Below are positions 7,331-15,754 of a stretch of DNA of 59,568 nt, in pieces. The translations under genes were made by a program, and so were the position numbers. Origin of the DNA: an uncultured Clostridia bacterium. Its GTDB lineage: Bacteria; Bacillota; Clostridia; Oscillospirales; Ruminococcaceae. The stretch is taken from the NCBI GenBank assembly GCA_947383835.1, contig CANDEV010000014.1, positions 1 to 59,568 on the forward strand, in the 5' to 3' direction. Within the stretch, counting starts at the first letter, position 1. Every line of letters begins with the position of its first letter. The notes beneath the pieces are model-generated. The model searched no databases, was not told the origin of the DNA, and saw nothing but the letters and a program-made list of their open reading frames with translations.

Positions 7331-8872
7331 CTATTCAGATTCTGGCAAATCAAAATCCTCGTCCGTACATTTACGGATGATTCGTTTTGTCTTTTCGACA
7401 GGTAGCGGAACGTTCTCTTCATCGAAGTATTCGATGTTCACTACTTCTACAACCGCCTCATGGTTGTCCTTGCCCGCAGGCACAAGCACAAAATCACCGA
7501 TTTCTATGCTGTCATCATCGGTCAGATAATAATAACTCTTATATCCTTCATCAAAGGTAACGCTGCAAAAGATGTATTCCGATTTGCGGCGTTTTACTTT
7601 GCCGTAGACCGATGGGTCAAGAATTTCTCCCAAGCCATAGAAATGAATGAAATCAAACACTGTTTCCGCAAAATCTGCGAAGTCATCCGGCAGACCATTT
7701 TTATCGTAGCTACCCAAGATGATACGGATTGGATTTTTCTTATACTCGATTGTTATGGTGTAATTCTTTGTTTCGTTTGCTGTGTCTATCACATCATCGG
7801 GATTCCCTTCAATGTGGTTAAACAAGTCTTCAGCATCGAAATTTTCAAGCAGGCTCTCAATTCCGCCTTCGATTTCATACTTGCGAGAAACCTTACATCC
7901 GGTGCCAATATTCTGAATATGCTCCAATGTTTCCGTGGCTCTATCGATAATCAGCTGCTCGGTATAATCCCAGGTTACAAATTCCCAGTCTGCGTCTTCT
8001 GGTTTCTGACTGGGTTTTATTTTTGTGACCCTGTGGTAATCCAGAGTGATTTTATTTATCACGTCCGGTTTGCAGTTTCCATCAAAAACATACAAATCAT
8101 CAATACCAACAGTATCACGGACTAGGTCTGATAAATCTGTGCCTTCATAATCGAAGTCAGCACACAAAGAGCCTCTGAATTTATATGTGACACCTTCGGT
8201 ATTGGTCAATTCCATAATCCAATCACCAATATCCGTAGCAAAAATTTCTGTATACTCATTGCCGAAGTAAGCTGCGATTGCGCCAAACAACTTGTCTGCC
8301 GCTGACTTATCAATTTTGAAGTTCTTACTTCTGGCTTTCTCGTATCGTTCTCCGCAACGACCAAAGTTGTATCCGAAAAACCAAACACGCCCTTCATTAT
8401 TGATGGTCAGATGCTGTTCCACCTCTTCATCCGGATCCGGCATAGGACCATAGCAGATATTATTTGATACGATACGCATCTTCTTTAGTGTGCCTTGGAA
8501 TATAAAAGGATTCTCCCCGGACAGCAATGCCAGTCTGCTTAATGCCAGAATAAACCACGCACGATTTTTCGGCTCCAAGATTTCTGCACCTGTATATGCC
8601 CAATGATTGAAATAGCGCCATTGGGAATAGATTGCAGAACCAAGCAAGGGAATATCGGTCACATCATCGATAATCCTATCCAAAGTCTCATGGTTGTTTG
8701 CTGCATTGCCGTATTTCTCTGAAAAGGCATGACCACAGTCCATCTCAAAACCAAGAGCATCACAATCGTCAGCCATATAGTGGTCAACGAGTTCTATGTA
8801 GTTGATGTTCTGGTCTCTGAACTTATCGCACCATTTCACAGCGAAATCGTGTATCTGTTTCATATCAGCCAC
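7331..8872 (-). CDS. Large protein of unknown function (513 aa)
   Basis: I do not recognise the main family. The protein is acidic (many DD, DE and EE runs) with no signal peptide or membrane segment. The last ~80 residues (IEIGDFVLVPAGKDNHEAVV ... VPLPVEKTKRIIRKC) form a small beta-rich domain like the PriA 3'-DNA-binding barrel found at the end of several accessory proteins. GTG 8872 has GGGAGG 9 bp upstream. It sits 40 bp after a DUF1016 nuclease and 22 bp before the Mrr gene, so co-expression with nucleases is likely. A targeting or regulatory subunit is one possibility. Confidence 0.6.
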   Translation of the reverse strand: MADMKQIHDFAVKWCDKFRDQNINYIELVDHYMADDCDALGFEMDCGHAFSEKYGNAANNHETLDRIIDDVTDIPLLGSAIYSQWRYFNHWAYTGAEILEPKNRAWFILALSRLALLSGENPFIFQGTLKKMRIVSNNICYGPMPDPDEEVEQHLTINNEGRVWFFGYNFGRCGERYEKARSKNFKIDKSAADKLFGAIAAYFGNEYTEIFATDIGDWIMELTNTEGVTYKFRGSLCADFDYEGTDLSDLVRDTVGIDDLYVFDGNCKPDVINKITLDYHRVTKIKPSQKPEDADWEFVTWDYTEQLIIDRATETLEHIQNIGTGCKVSRKYEIEGGIESLLENFDAEDLFNHIEGNPDDVIDTANETKNYTITIEYKKNPIRIILGSYDKNGLPDDFADFAETVFDFIHFYGLGEILDPSVYGKVKRRKSEYIFCSVTFDEGYKSYYYLTDDDSIEIGDFVLVPAGKDNHEAVVEVVNIEYFDEENVPLPVEKTKRIIRKCTDEDFDLPESE

Positions 8873-8912
8873 TGTGGTATACCTCCCATTTTTTATTTTC
8901 GTGGTATCGTAT

Positions 8913-9923
8913 TTACTCCTCGCCAGGAACTGTTCCTGCTAATTCAACATATTCCTTTAATTTCTTCTGCAACAGTTTCTTATCAATCAACTTCAGATTG
9001 TATTCAGAAACCATCGTCGGGGAGAGACTGCGGCTGAGTGCAAATTCTACAACCTCATCATCCTTGCTTGCACAAAGGATAACGCCAACGCTCGGATTTT
9101 CGTTTTCCTTTTTTACTTCTCGGTCAAGCGTCTCCAGATAGAGGTTTATCTTGCCAACATACTCTGGCTTGAACTCTCCGATTTTCAATTCAAATGCCAC
9201 AAGGCAGGAAAGTCCTCTGTGGTAAAACAGCAAATCGATATAATAGTCATGTTTTCCGACCTGCACACGATACTCTTCTCCGATAAAAGTGAAGTCCTTA
9301 CCGATTTCAAGAATAAAATCTTTCAGATTTCGTATAATAGACTTCTGTAAATCACGCTCAGAAACTGTTTCCGGCACATCAAGAAAATCAAGCACATAAT
9401 TATCAAGGAAAACATTTCCAGTTGCTCTTCTTGATTCTTCAATGGCAGGTGTCAATGGTTTCTGCGATAGCATATATCTTTCGTAGTAACCGCTGTCAAT
9501 CTGTCGTTCCAGTTCTCTTTTGGAAAGATGCTCTTTAATGCACATATTCATATAAAATATGCGTTCGTCCATGCTCTTACACGCAGACATAATTTTAAGA
9601 TGGTTCGTCCAACTCAATTGTGTCACCAGTGGTGACACTTTTTCGTTGTCCTTATAAAGTTCATAAAATTGCTTCATTCGATAAAGACCACGGCGGTTAA
9701 ATCCTTTCAGATCAGGATAATTCTCAGCAAAGAAATCCGCAAGTTTCTGTACAAACGCATCACCGTATTCAGCGTTTTCAGACTGTTTGCTAATGTATTC
9801 GCCTATATCACGATACATTAAAATCAATTCCTCATTCACTTTCCGGTATGCACGTTCTTTGGCAAACTCGATTATATCTACAATTTTTTCAAATTGCTCA
9901 CCATAGGGTATTAAATCACTCAT
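8913..9923 (-). CDS. DUF1016/YhcG-type PD-(D/E)XK nuclease (336 aa)
   Basis: The N-terminal ~150 residues are the helical DUF1016 domain (AYRKVNEELILMYRDIGEYI, then FNRRGLYRMKQFYELY, then QLSWTNHLKIM). The C-terminal ~150 residues are a PD-(D/E)XK nuclease domain: a catalytic Asp in YYIDLLFYHRGL and ExK in VAFELKIGEFKPEYVGKI. The family is often found in defence islands and near restriction systems. The start ATG 9923 is chosen over a TTG 18 bases upstream because AAAGGAA would overlap the earlier codon. It lies 25 bp after the small zinc-ribbon gene. Confidence 0.85.
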   Translation of the reverse strand: MSDLIPYGEQFEKIVDIIEFAKERAYRKVNEELILMYRDIGEYISKQSENAEYGDAFVQKLADFFAENYPDLKGFNRRGLYRMKQFYELYKDNEKVSPLVTQLSWTNHLKIMSACKSMDERIFYMNMCIKEHLSKRELERQIDSGYYERYMLSQKPLTPAIEESRRATGNVFLDNYVLDFLDVPETVSERDLQKSIIRNLKDFILEIGKDFTFIGEEYRVQVGKHDYYIDLLFYHRGLSCLVAFELKIGEFKPEYVGKINLYLETLDREVKKENENPSVGVILCASKDDEVVEFALSRSLSPTMVSEYNLKLIDKKLLQKKLKEYVELAGTVPGEE

Positions 9924-9948
9924 AACATGATTCCTTTCCAAATAATCA

Positions 9949-10143
9949 CTATTTTTTAGGATTTACCTTTCCTTTTGTAACAATCACAACCGCAAAACTG
10001 GCAACTGCTCCTGCAACCCCGGCAGCCGCTTTCAACCCATTCTTTACACCCTGTACCTGTGCATTTCTGCAGGATTCACACTTCTTATGTTTATATCCTT
10101 CAGGAAGTGGTTTTCGACACTTCTTGCATACATTATTCTCCAT
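9949..10143 (-). CDS. Small zinc-ribbon protein with membrane segment (64 aa)
   Basis: Two CxxC pairs (CKKCRKPL and CESCRNAQ) form a zinc ribbon in the first 30 residues. They are followed by a Gly/Ala/Val-rich hydrophobic stretch at about 38-56 (AAAGVAGAVASFAVVIV) and a basic tail (TKGKVNPKK). GAAGGAGAA precedes its ATG, and its first 11 bases overlap the end of the 336-aa gene upstream, so the two are translationally coupled. The role is unknown. Partnership with the upstream protein is inferred from the overlap. Confidence 0.65.
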   Translation of the reverse strand: MENNVCKKCRKPLPEGYKHKKCESCRNAQVQGVKNGLKAAAGVAGAVASFAVVIVTKGKVNPKK

Positions 10144-11143
10144 CGTCTTCTCCTTCTAACAGTGGCACATTCTCTACACAAGGGAGTGCCTGTATTTTTT
10201 GCTTAATATCTGGCAACGTTTTAGACCAGTAATTCTCTGGTGCGGGGTCTATCAAATCCAATCTTTGTACTAAGCCTTCCGTTGACAAATATGCACTCTG
10301 TAAATATCCCGCATAGTATTGGAGACTCTGACGTGCTGCCGCACTTTCACCCAATTCTTGATATGCCATAGCCTCTGCCAATGAAACCATATTCACAGCA
10401 GATAAACTTTCGCGGATTTCATTCATTCGCAGACTTATCTTTTCCGGGTTAGCACCAGATATCAGTTTGCCCCAAAATGATTCCGGCTGTTCTTTTATAA
10501 AGGTCAAATTGGCATTTTGACTTTGCATCAACAAGTTTCGGCTATCTTCCGCATCGGAGACAATCCTCAAAAGAGCCATTGCCTTTAATTCCGGATTTTT
10601 AATCTGCATAGCTTGTAACAACTTTTGCTGACAACTATAGGCCATTGCAAGTCTGTCAAATTCCTGACCCTGTCTTACTTCTTCGATGGCTAACTGAACT
10701 GTGTGGATTTCTTCCGCAATTTGAGCCATCTGCATTTGTGTTGCGTAACTGGTCATTGCTTCTGATAATGCCGGAGACAGGTCAACGCTCTTCAGTGAAA
10801 TCGTTGATACAATTTTATTTGTTTCTGGGTTAACAAGATTAGCCATGAGTGTGCCGTCTTTTTTCGTCATGAGTTTTAAGGCACCGTTGGCAATCTGTGT
10901 TTTCTGCTCATCCGTCAAAATAGCTTGGAATGCCTGTTCTGGAATGCTTGCTTTTACCATATTGATAAAGGCAGGTGCAGCATATAACATTTCCTCAATT
11001 TTCTTAAACGCTTTTTTAGCACCCTTCAGTAGCGGTTTCGCCACTTCTGGCATATCCGAAAAATGCTCAACCACTTCATAACTATAGTCTTCAGCATCAA
11101 TTACTTCTATATCATCTGGCGAGATATAAATTGTTTCTTCCAT
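10133..11143 (-). CDS. Unknown helical protein (336 aa)
   Basis: I recognise no family. The sequence is mostly helical by composition: long Ala/Leu/Gln/Glu-rich stretches such as ATQMQMAQIAEEIHTVQLAI and SLAEAMAYQELGESAAARQS. It has no signal peptide and no clear membrane segment. The start ATG 11143 (MEETIYISPDDIEV) follows AAAGGAA. It lies 76 bp after an XRE regulator and overlaps the small zinc-ribbon gene by 11 bp. The context (XRE, this protein, membrane/zinc peptide, then nucleases) looks like a regulated defence or toxin module. Confidence 0.6.
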   Translation of the reverse strand: MEETIYISPDDIEVIDAEDYSYEVVEHFSDMPEVAKPLLKGAKKAFKKIEEMLYAAPAFINMVKASIPEQAFQAILTDEQKTQIANGALKLMTKKDGTLMANLVNPETNKIVSTISLKSVDLSPALSEAMTSYATQMQMAQIAEEIHTVQLAIEEVRQGQEFDRLAMAYSCQQKLLQAMQIKNPELKAMALLRIVSDAEDSRNLLMQSQNANLTFIKEQPESFWGKLISGANPEKISLRMNEIRESLSAVNMVSLAEAMAYQELGESAAARQSLQYYAGYLQSAYLSTEGLVQRLDLIDPAPENYWSKTLPDIKQKIQALPCVENVPLLEGEDDGE

Positions 11144-11219
11144 AAAAGTTCGTTCCTTTCTGTTGTTCTCTATAACAACACTTGTAAATTTTGCGAAAAA
11201 ATATCTCGCAAACAAGAAC

Positions 11220-11432
11220 TTATCCCTCACGTTTCACATAAGTCAATTCGATATCATACCCAAGAGCCTCAAGCATCTGAACGAAGGTCTTATTTACAAC
11301 GCCATCCTTCTTTTTGATGATACGGTTTACATACTGACCTGTTGTTCCGATTGTTTCAGCAAGCTGCGCCTGCGTGGTTTCATTCTCTATGCACTTTACT
11401 TTTACATCTACTTCTATATTGTTTCTAATCAT
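11220..11432 (-). CDS. XRE-like HTH regulator (70 aa)
   Basis: The core TQAQLAETIGTTGQYVNRII is a Cro/CI helix-turn-helix, followed by VVNKTFVQMLEALGYDIELTYVKR, the short C-terminal strand typical of one small regulator family. The start ATG 11432 (MIRNNIEVDVKVK) follows AGGAG at 9 bp. It is the first gene of the seven-gene run down to 5672, so it probably autoregulates the operon. A tandem operator was not identified. Confidence 0.8.
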   Translation of the reverse strand: MIRNNIEVDVKVKCIENETTQAQLAETIGTTGQYVNRIIKKKDGVVNKTFVQMLEALGYDIELTYVKREG

Positions 11433-11557
11433 ACATTTGCCACTCCTATTCGCAAGGCTCATTAGTTCTAACACAAATAAGATAATTTATTATACCACAT
11501 AATTCTCCAAATTACAATATATCCACATAAACTGCCTATGAACTTTTTGTAACAGAA

Positions 11558-11582
11558 AACACCCTGCATTTCTGCAAGGTGC
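11558..11582 (-). terminator. Probable terminator after the serine-recombinase fragment
   Basis: CACCCTGCA (11560-11568) and TGCAAGGTG (11573-11581) form a short stem with one mismatch. On the minus strand it is followed by a T-rich stretch. Confidence 0.4.
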
Positions 11583-11601
11583 TAACCGTATGGAATATTC
11601 T

Positions 11602-12006
11602 TTATCTTCTCACATCTATGTTTGTGCCGGATTTGAACTCCACTGTGACTTTTTCTTCGTAGACCGTTATTTTCTCAATCAGCCTGCGAACCAACTGCTC
11701 ATCGTATTCGGTGATTTCCTGCGTCTGCTCCGAAAGGAACTGCTGCATCTCACTGATTCGCTGTTTCATTCCTTCACGCTCGGCATTGTCCACCAAGGCG
11801 TTCTGCTTTATTTCTCGAAGGTGATAAATCTCATCTGCGATGCTGTCATAATTGCCCTTGGAATTTGCCACCTTGAGCAGTTCCTTTTGCAGTTCCTCCA
11901 ATCGACTGTCAATCTCACTGAGGGGAACTCCATCCGCTCCGGTAAGCACTGCCTCCACATTCTTCTGCAGGGTTTCGTTCATTACATCCTTTTTGGCGAG
12001 TGTCAT
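11602..12006 (-). pseudogene. C-terminal fragment of a large serine recombinase
   Basis: The 134-aa product is the tail of a large serine recombinase: the coiled-coil region EIDSRLEELQKELLKVA, then LREIKQNALVDNAEREGMKQ and the conserved end EYDEQLVRRLIEKITVYEEK ending in VEFKSGTNIDVRR. The resolvase domain with the catalytic Ser and the zinc-ribbon core are absent. It follows phage recombination genes, so it may be the surviving end of a prophage or transposon integrase module after a deletion near 12010-12048. Confidence 0.75.
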
Positions 12007-12048
12007 GTTGATGGCTCTGGTATTTCACACCGCCTGCCGGGGTTACCC

Positions 12049-12597
12049 TTAAGCCAGGAAATCGTCATCCTCAACAGTGGTAAAATCATCAGTTGCAGAA
12101 GTACGGCCGCCGAGATACTCACCATCACGGATTTTCTGGATGTTGCCAAGACCGCAGGCAACACCACGGTTGCCATTACTGTTAAATGCGTAGAAGTTCA
12201 AAGACACTCTCGCATAACAACCAGAGTAGACCTCGTCACGGTCGAGGATAGGCTTAACCGCCTTGTCCACAATCTGAGGAGCCGTAGTGCTGTTGGCGTT
12301 CACGAAATAATGATCCTTGTAGGCATCATCATCTCTTTCAACGTCGCCATCTCTCAAAGGAAGTTTAATTGCACCCTTGTTAGGCTTCTTGCCGCCGAAC
12401 TTGGCGACGCCTTCCTCAATCGCAGCATCCACAGCAGCATTGATAGCGTTGATGGTTTCAATGTCGTCCTTCGGAATCAGTACGGATACGGAATACTTTT
12501 CAGCACCGCCATTGATGCTGACAGGCTCCCAACCGTGGAAGTAAGAAAGACGAGTGTTCTTGCCAGTGATAACCTTAGTTCTGTTTACGTTTGCCAT
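12049..12597 (-). CDS. DUF2815 phage ssDNA-binding protein (182 aa)
   Basis: This matches the DUF2815 family of phage single-strand-binding proteins that accompany Siphoviridae-type replication genes: MANVNRTKVITGKNTRLSYF, then the central block KYSVSVLIPKDDIETINAIN and SGCYARVSLNFYAFN, then an acidic tail ending TTVEDDDFLA. The acidic C-terminus is a usual feature of SSB-like proteins. It lies 4 bp after the DUF2800 nuclease gene, the order found in phage genomes. The DNA polymerase gene that normally follows is missing. Confidence 0.8.
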   Translation of the reverse strand: MANVNRTKVITGKNTRLSYFHGWEPVSINGGAEKYSVSVLIPKDDIETINAINAAVDAAIEEGVAKFGGKKPNKGAIKLPLRDGDVERDDDAYKDHYFVNANSTTAPQIVDKAVKPILDRDEVYSGCYARVSLNFYAFNSNGNRGVACGLGNIQKIRDGEYLGGRTSATDDFTTVEDDDFLA

Positions 12598-12601
12598 AAT
12601 T

Positions 12602-13732
12602 TTAATCCTCCATAATAAATTCGTTTTTTGCGTCTGATACGTTCATTGCCTGCCTCTTATCCGAAAGGGGAACGAGGGTAGGCTTTCCGGGTGGTTTGAT
12701 AACGAGGCCGCCCAGGATTTCCTCGAATTGCTTTTTGCCCATCAGTTTCTGCATTTCTGTCAACGTGATAAGGCTCTGACGGTAAATGTCTGTGTACCCG
12801 TGTTCCTTGGCTGCTGCCGCCACGGCATCCTCATCGGAAAACTTACGGTTAGAACGACCCTCCACAACCTTGAACCCGCTCCACGACTTCCCGTGGTTTA
12901 GTGCCGTCTCCAAGGCATAGGCACTGATTTCGTTTGCCCACTTGGTGATGTCCGGCAGCATCGGGAGAATTTCTTCAATCTCCTCATCCGTAAGCAAAGG
13001 CGGAAGTTTGAATTCTTCCTCTGCGATACGGAGTTTTTCTGCTGCCCTCGCACGGCACTTGACCGCCGCTCGGCAGAATTGACACCAATCTCCCGGACAA
13101 TATTCGCCTTCGCCCCTGGCAGCCATCTGAGCCTTGGGTTTCAGTTCGTTTTCCGCCCAGGCTTTCAGTTCTTCCACGGATACCGTCCATGTCTGAACAT
13201 TCTCCCTGCGAGGTTGGAAAATCGAAAGGGAAACTTCCTTAATGTCATACAGGCTTTCATAGACACCAAGAGCTGCGATACCGTAACACTTCAGCTGCGA
13301 ATTTTCCTCTGCGTCAACGAGTACACCAAGTCCATATTTCATATCGATAATGTGGAGACTGTTATCCGAGACGATGAGACAATCCGCCGTTCCGTATGCA
13401 CCCGGAACATAATCGGAGAGGTCAACCTTCTGCTCAATCAGCACCAAAGGATCAGGGCAAGTCTGCTTTGCTTTTTCAAGCTGTTCCAAGACAAACTCCA
13501 CATAAGCATCGCTGTGTTCTTCCATCTCATCCGTATTAAACGGGGATACCGGACGCTTACTGCGTCTGCGAAGTGCCTTTTTCAATTTGTGTTCGCATAA
13601 AGCGTGAGCCGCAGTCCCTTCCTCGGCAGCATTGCTGCTCTTGTTTTCAAACTCCGTTTCCAATACCGCACTCGGTGTGCATTTCAGCCACCTGTGGGAA
13701 CTGGAAGGGGAAAGCAGTGCGTGATTACCCAT
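12602..13732 (-). CDS. DUF2800 phage PD-(D/E)XK exonuclease (376 aa)
   Basis: This is a phage recombination nuclease related to Cas4/RecB-type exonucleases. Visible features are the N-terminal LSPSSSHRWLKCTPSAVLE, EEGTAAHALCEH (His of the motif), GTADCLIVSDNSLHIIDMKY (Asp ... D-x-K) and the C-terminal Cys cluster CPGDWCQFCRAAVKCRARA, consistent with an iron-sulfur site. The start ATG 13732 (MGNHALLSP) follows GGAGGTGC. It overlaps the preceding gene by 8 bp. With DUF2815 it forms the recombination module of a degraded phage. Confidence 0.8.
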   Translation of the reverse strand: MGNHALLSPSSSHRWLKCTPSAVLETEFENKSSNAAEEGTAAHALCEHKLKKALRRRSKRPVSPFNTDEMEEHSDAYVEFVLEQLEKAKQTCPDPLVLIEQKVDLSDYVPGAYGTADCLIVSDNSLHIIDMKYGLGVLVDAEENSQLKCYGIAALGVYESLYDIKEVSLSIFQPRRENVQTWTVSVEELKAWAENELKPKAQMAARGEGEYCPGDWCQFCRAAVKCRARAAEKLRIAEEEFKLPPLLTDEEIEEILPMLPDITKWANEISAYALETALNHGKSWSGFKVVEGRSNRKFSDEDAVAAAAKEHGYTDIYRQSLITLTEMQKLMGKKQFEEILGGLVIKPPGKPTLVPLSDKRQAMNVSDAKNEFIMED

Positions 13733-14075
13733 TGCCAAGCACCTCCGCATCCTTGATAAGGTTTGCATAGTGCTTCGGATCCACATCCGACAGCTTGCTG
13801 CCGCCGTATTTGGTAATCAGACCCTTTACCTCGGCTGTCATTCCGTTCTGCGTCTTAACCGCAAGCACGGCACGGACATCTGCCAAAGTAGGCACCTTTT
13901 CTGCTATCTGCTTTGTGGGTTGTCCTGTTTTGACAGGCTTCGACACTTCCTTGGCTTCTACGAAGATTTCCTGGCTGTTGGCAAATGCGTAAGCCACAGC
14001 TTCTAGTCCGTCTGCCAATGAGTGCATCAGCTTTACCACATCGAGGAGCAGATTAAATTTGTTTGCGTTTGTCAT
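13725..14075 (-). CDS. Small phage-associated protein (116 aa)
   Basis: The protein has an N-terminal helical segment (NLLLDVVKLMHSLADGLEAV), a Lys/Pro linker (VSKPVKTGQPTKQI) and a C-terminal segment TLADVRAVLAVKTQNGMTAE ... LSDVDPKHYANLI. Such proteins sit directly upstream of DUF2800 genes in phage genomes. Function is not known. The ribosome binding site is weak. The 5' end lies at an old junction: a zinc-finger remnant starts on the other strand within a few bases. Confidence 0.6.
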   Translation of the reverse strand: MTNANKFNLLLDVVKLMHSLADGLEAVAYAFANSQEIFVEAKEVSKPVKTGQPTKQIAEKVPTLADVRAVLAVKTQNGMTAEVKGLITKYGGSKLSDVDPKHYANLIKDAEVLGNG

Positions 14076-14293
14076 CTTGGAAACTTAACAGTTTGCTTGA
14101 AGCATTGTATTTTTCAATTTTCTACATGAAACCGGGTGTCGAACTATATAAAGAATGCGAAAATCCAAACTGCAAACATCAAAAGTATTTTCTCATCAAC
14201 GCAACCGTAACCAACAAGAAGTATTGTTGCCCAGCCTGCAGTAATGCAGCAGCTCAACAAAGGAGCCGTCAACGAAAACTTGAAGGCAAATAA
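14063..14293 (+). pseudogene. Zinc-finger tail of a DUF6076/CGNR-like protein
   Basis: The second half reads ELYKECENPNCKHQKYF ... NKKYCCPACSNAAAQQRSRQ, a treble-clef CxxxxC...CCxxC finger with basic tail. The same arrangement is near the end of the 362-aa protein at 45113-46201 (RCKNKQCGKL ... EYCSDKCRDEAYSQ). The first ~25 residues do not fit, there is no good ribosome binding site, and the large N-terminal domain is missing. It is best read as a truncated remnant of that family. Confidence 0.5.
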
Positions 14294-14297
14294 AAAA

Positions 14298-14336
14298 AGA
14301 CCGCTGTTTCAAACTTAAAATTTGAAACAGCGGTCT
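14298..14336. terminator. Bidirectional terminator
   Basis: A perfect 16-bp stem (14298-14313 with 14321-14336, core CCGCTGTTTC/GAAACAGCGG) has a 7-base loop and is flanked by A-rich and T-rich runs. It lies between the zinc-finger remnant (+) and the restriction operon (-), serving both strands. Confidence 0.9.
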
Positions 14337-14342
14337 AAAATT

Positions 14343-15740
14343 TTATTTATCTCCGTATGGTGCCTTATCTTCGGCAACCATCGATACAGTTGTAGTAGGA
14401 TTATACTCATAAACCACAGGCTTATGAACAGGTGTAATCGGTGCCACTCCTGCTGCAGGCGGTACTGGTTTTCTACCCAAAACAGCCTCTATACATTCCG
14501 CCAAAGCCACTTTTTCTTTCATAGGATTTCCGGTGTAATGATACATCAAATATCTCGTATCCATTACAATACCCTGGATGCGTTCATAATATTTCTGGTT
14601 GTTGCGCCAGTCTCCGACCGCCTCTCCGATATTTCCAACAACGGTATCCAGCTTAAAAAAGTTCTTTGCCATATTGTATGGCATAATAAATGCATTGAAA
14701 AGAGAATCTGCATTGACCCCTTTATATTTTTCCAAATACTCACCGTATGTAATCTGCTTATTGATTGATGAACCATTGGGCAGATGATCAGGAATACCTG
14801 TCCAGCCATACTTATAGCACTTGGCATCAAGAATATAATACTTCCCATTGTAAATCATGATGGTATCCGGCATCAGCGGACGCTTTTCCTTGTATCTACC
14901 ATAATCAAGCAACCATCTTGAGCGAGGGAAATATTTATCCTTATCCTTTTCTCCGAATGCTCGGTCAATCAGTTTTTCCCACACATGGTCAAAGTCATCC
15001 GTACCAAAATAAAACTGCTTATCAGATGTTTTTTCATCCATGTATTCGAGCATATCCTTCATTGCCTGAAACAAGCTGCGTTTTTTATCATCGTTTGTGT
15101 TTCCAAGCTTTGCATTCAAAATTGCAATGGATGTTTTCACATCCGGATGTGGCCCTGGTTGTTCCGGCATATACGGAACATATAGCCAACCTAACTTTTT
15201 GAATGCCTCATACACACAAAAACGATTGATTTGCGTTATCTGTTTTGAGTCATTTGGTGTGGTTGCTCTCACGGTAAATTCAGTATAAATAAAAGAACTA
15301 ACTCCGCCTTTTTGCTGTACTAAAGGGACCTGATTTCGCACCGTTTTAGGCCAGTCCTGTTTCCCGGTTGCACTTGTCTTATATGTAGGGTCTACCTCAA
15401 CATAATATTTGCCACCGATAGAAAAATAATATTCTATAACCCCCTTATAGGCATTGATAGGGAAATCAACAGTCTGCGGTGCTGCGAACTTGTTTATTGC
15501 AAGCAAACGGTCTTCTTTAGTTGTAAACTCAGAGAGAACCTGTATCAAATGCTTTATGTCCGTTCTGATTTGAGCATCTGTTTCCGGCAGCTGATATCCG
15601 ATAGGGAAATAGACCATTGCATTATCCGAATCAGCTTTAATGCCAACAAAACGGTCACCATCTTCATTTGAGTTGACGTGGCAATGCTTAGTAATATCAT
15701 CATCCACCATAGCCATGTATAATGCTGAATCTAAATCCAT
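14343..15740 (-). CDS. LlaJI-family restriction endonuclease subunit (465 aa)
   Basis: This is the nuclease partner of an McrB-like GTPase in a LlaJI-type restriction system. The N-terminus MDLDSALYMAMVDDDI ... HCHVNSNEDGDRFVGIKADS and the region around LLDYGRYKEKRPLMPDTIM are characteristic. The active site is PD in MPDTIMIYNGKYY with DAK in ILDAKCYKYG. The C-terminal ~50 residues are Pro/Val-rich and probably flexible. It is the last gene of a five-gene operon, 14 bp after the mcrB-like gene, and ends at a strong terminator. ATG 15740 follows AAGGTGGT. Confidence 0.8.
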   Translation of the reverse strand: MDLDSALYMAMVDDDITKHCHVNSNEDGDRFVGIKADSDNAMVYFPIGYQLPETDAQIRTDIKHLIQVLSEFTTKEDRLLAINKFAAPQTVDFPINAYKGVIEYYFSIGGKYYVEVDPTYKTSATGKQDWPKTVRNQVPLVQQKGGVSSFIYTEFTVRATTPNDSKQITQINRFCVYEAFKKLGWLYVPYMPEQPGPHPDVKTSIAILNAKLGNTNDDKKRSLFQAMKDMLEYMDEKTSDKQFYFGTDDFDHVWEKLIDRAFGEKDKDKYFPRSRWLLDYGRYKEKRPLMPDTIMIYNGKYYILDAKCYKYGWTGIPDHLPNGSSINKQITYGEYLEKYKGVNADSLFNAFIMPYNMAKNFFKLDTVVGNIGEAVGDWRNNQKYYERIQGIVMDTRYLMYHYTGNPMKEKVALAECIEAVLGRKPVPPAAGVAPITPVHKPVVYEYNPTTTVSMVAEDKAPYGDK

Positions 15741-15754
15741 ACAGAATCACCACC

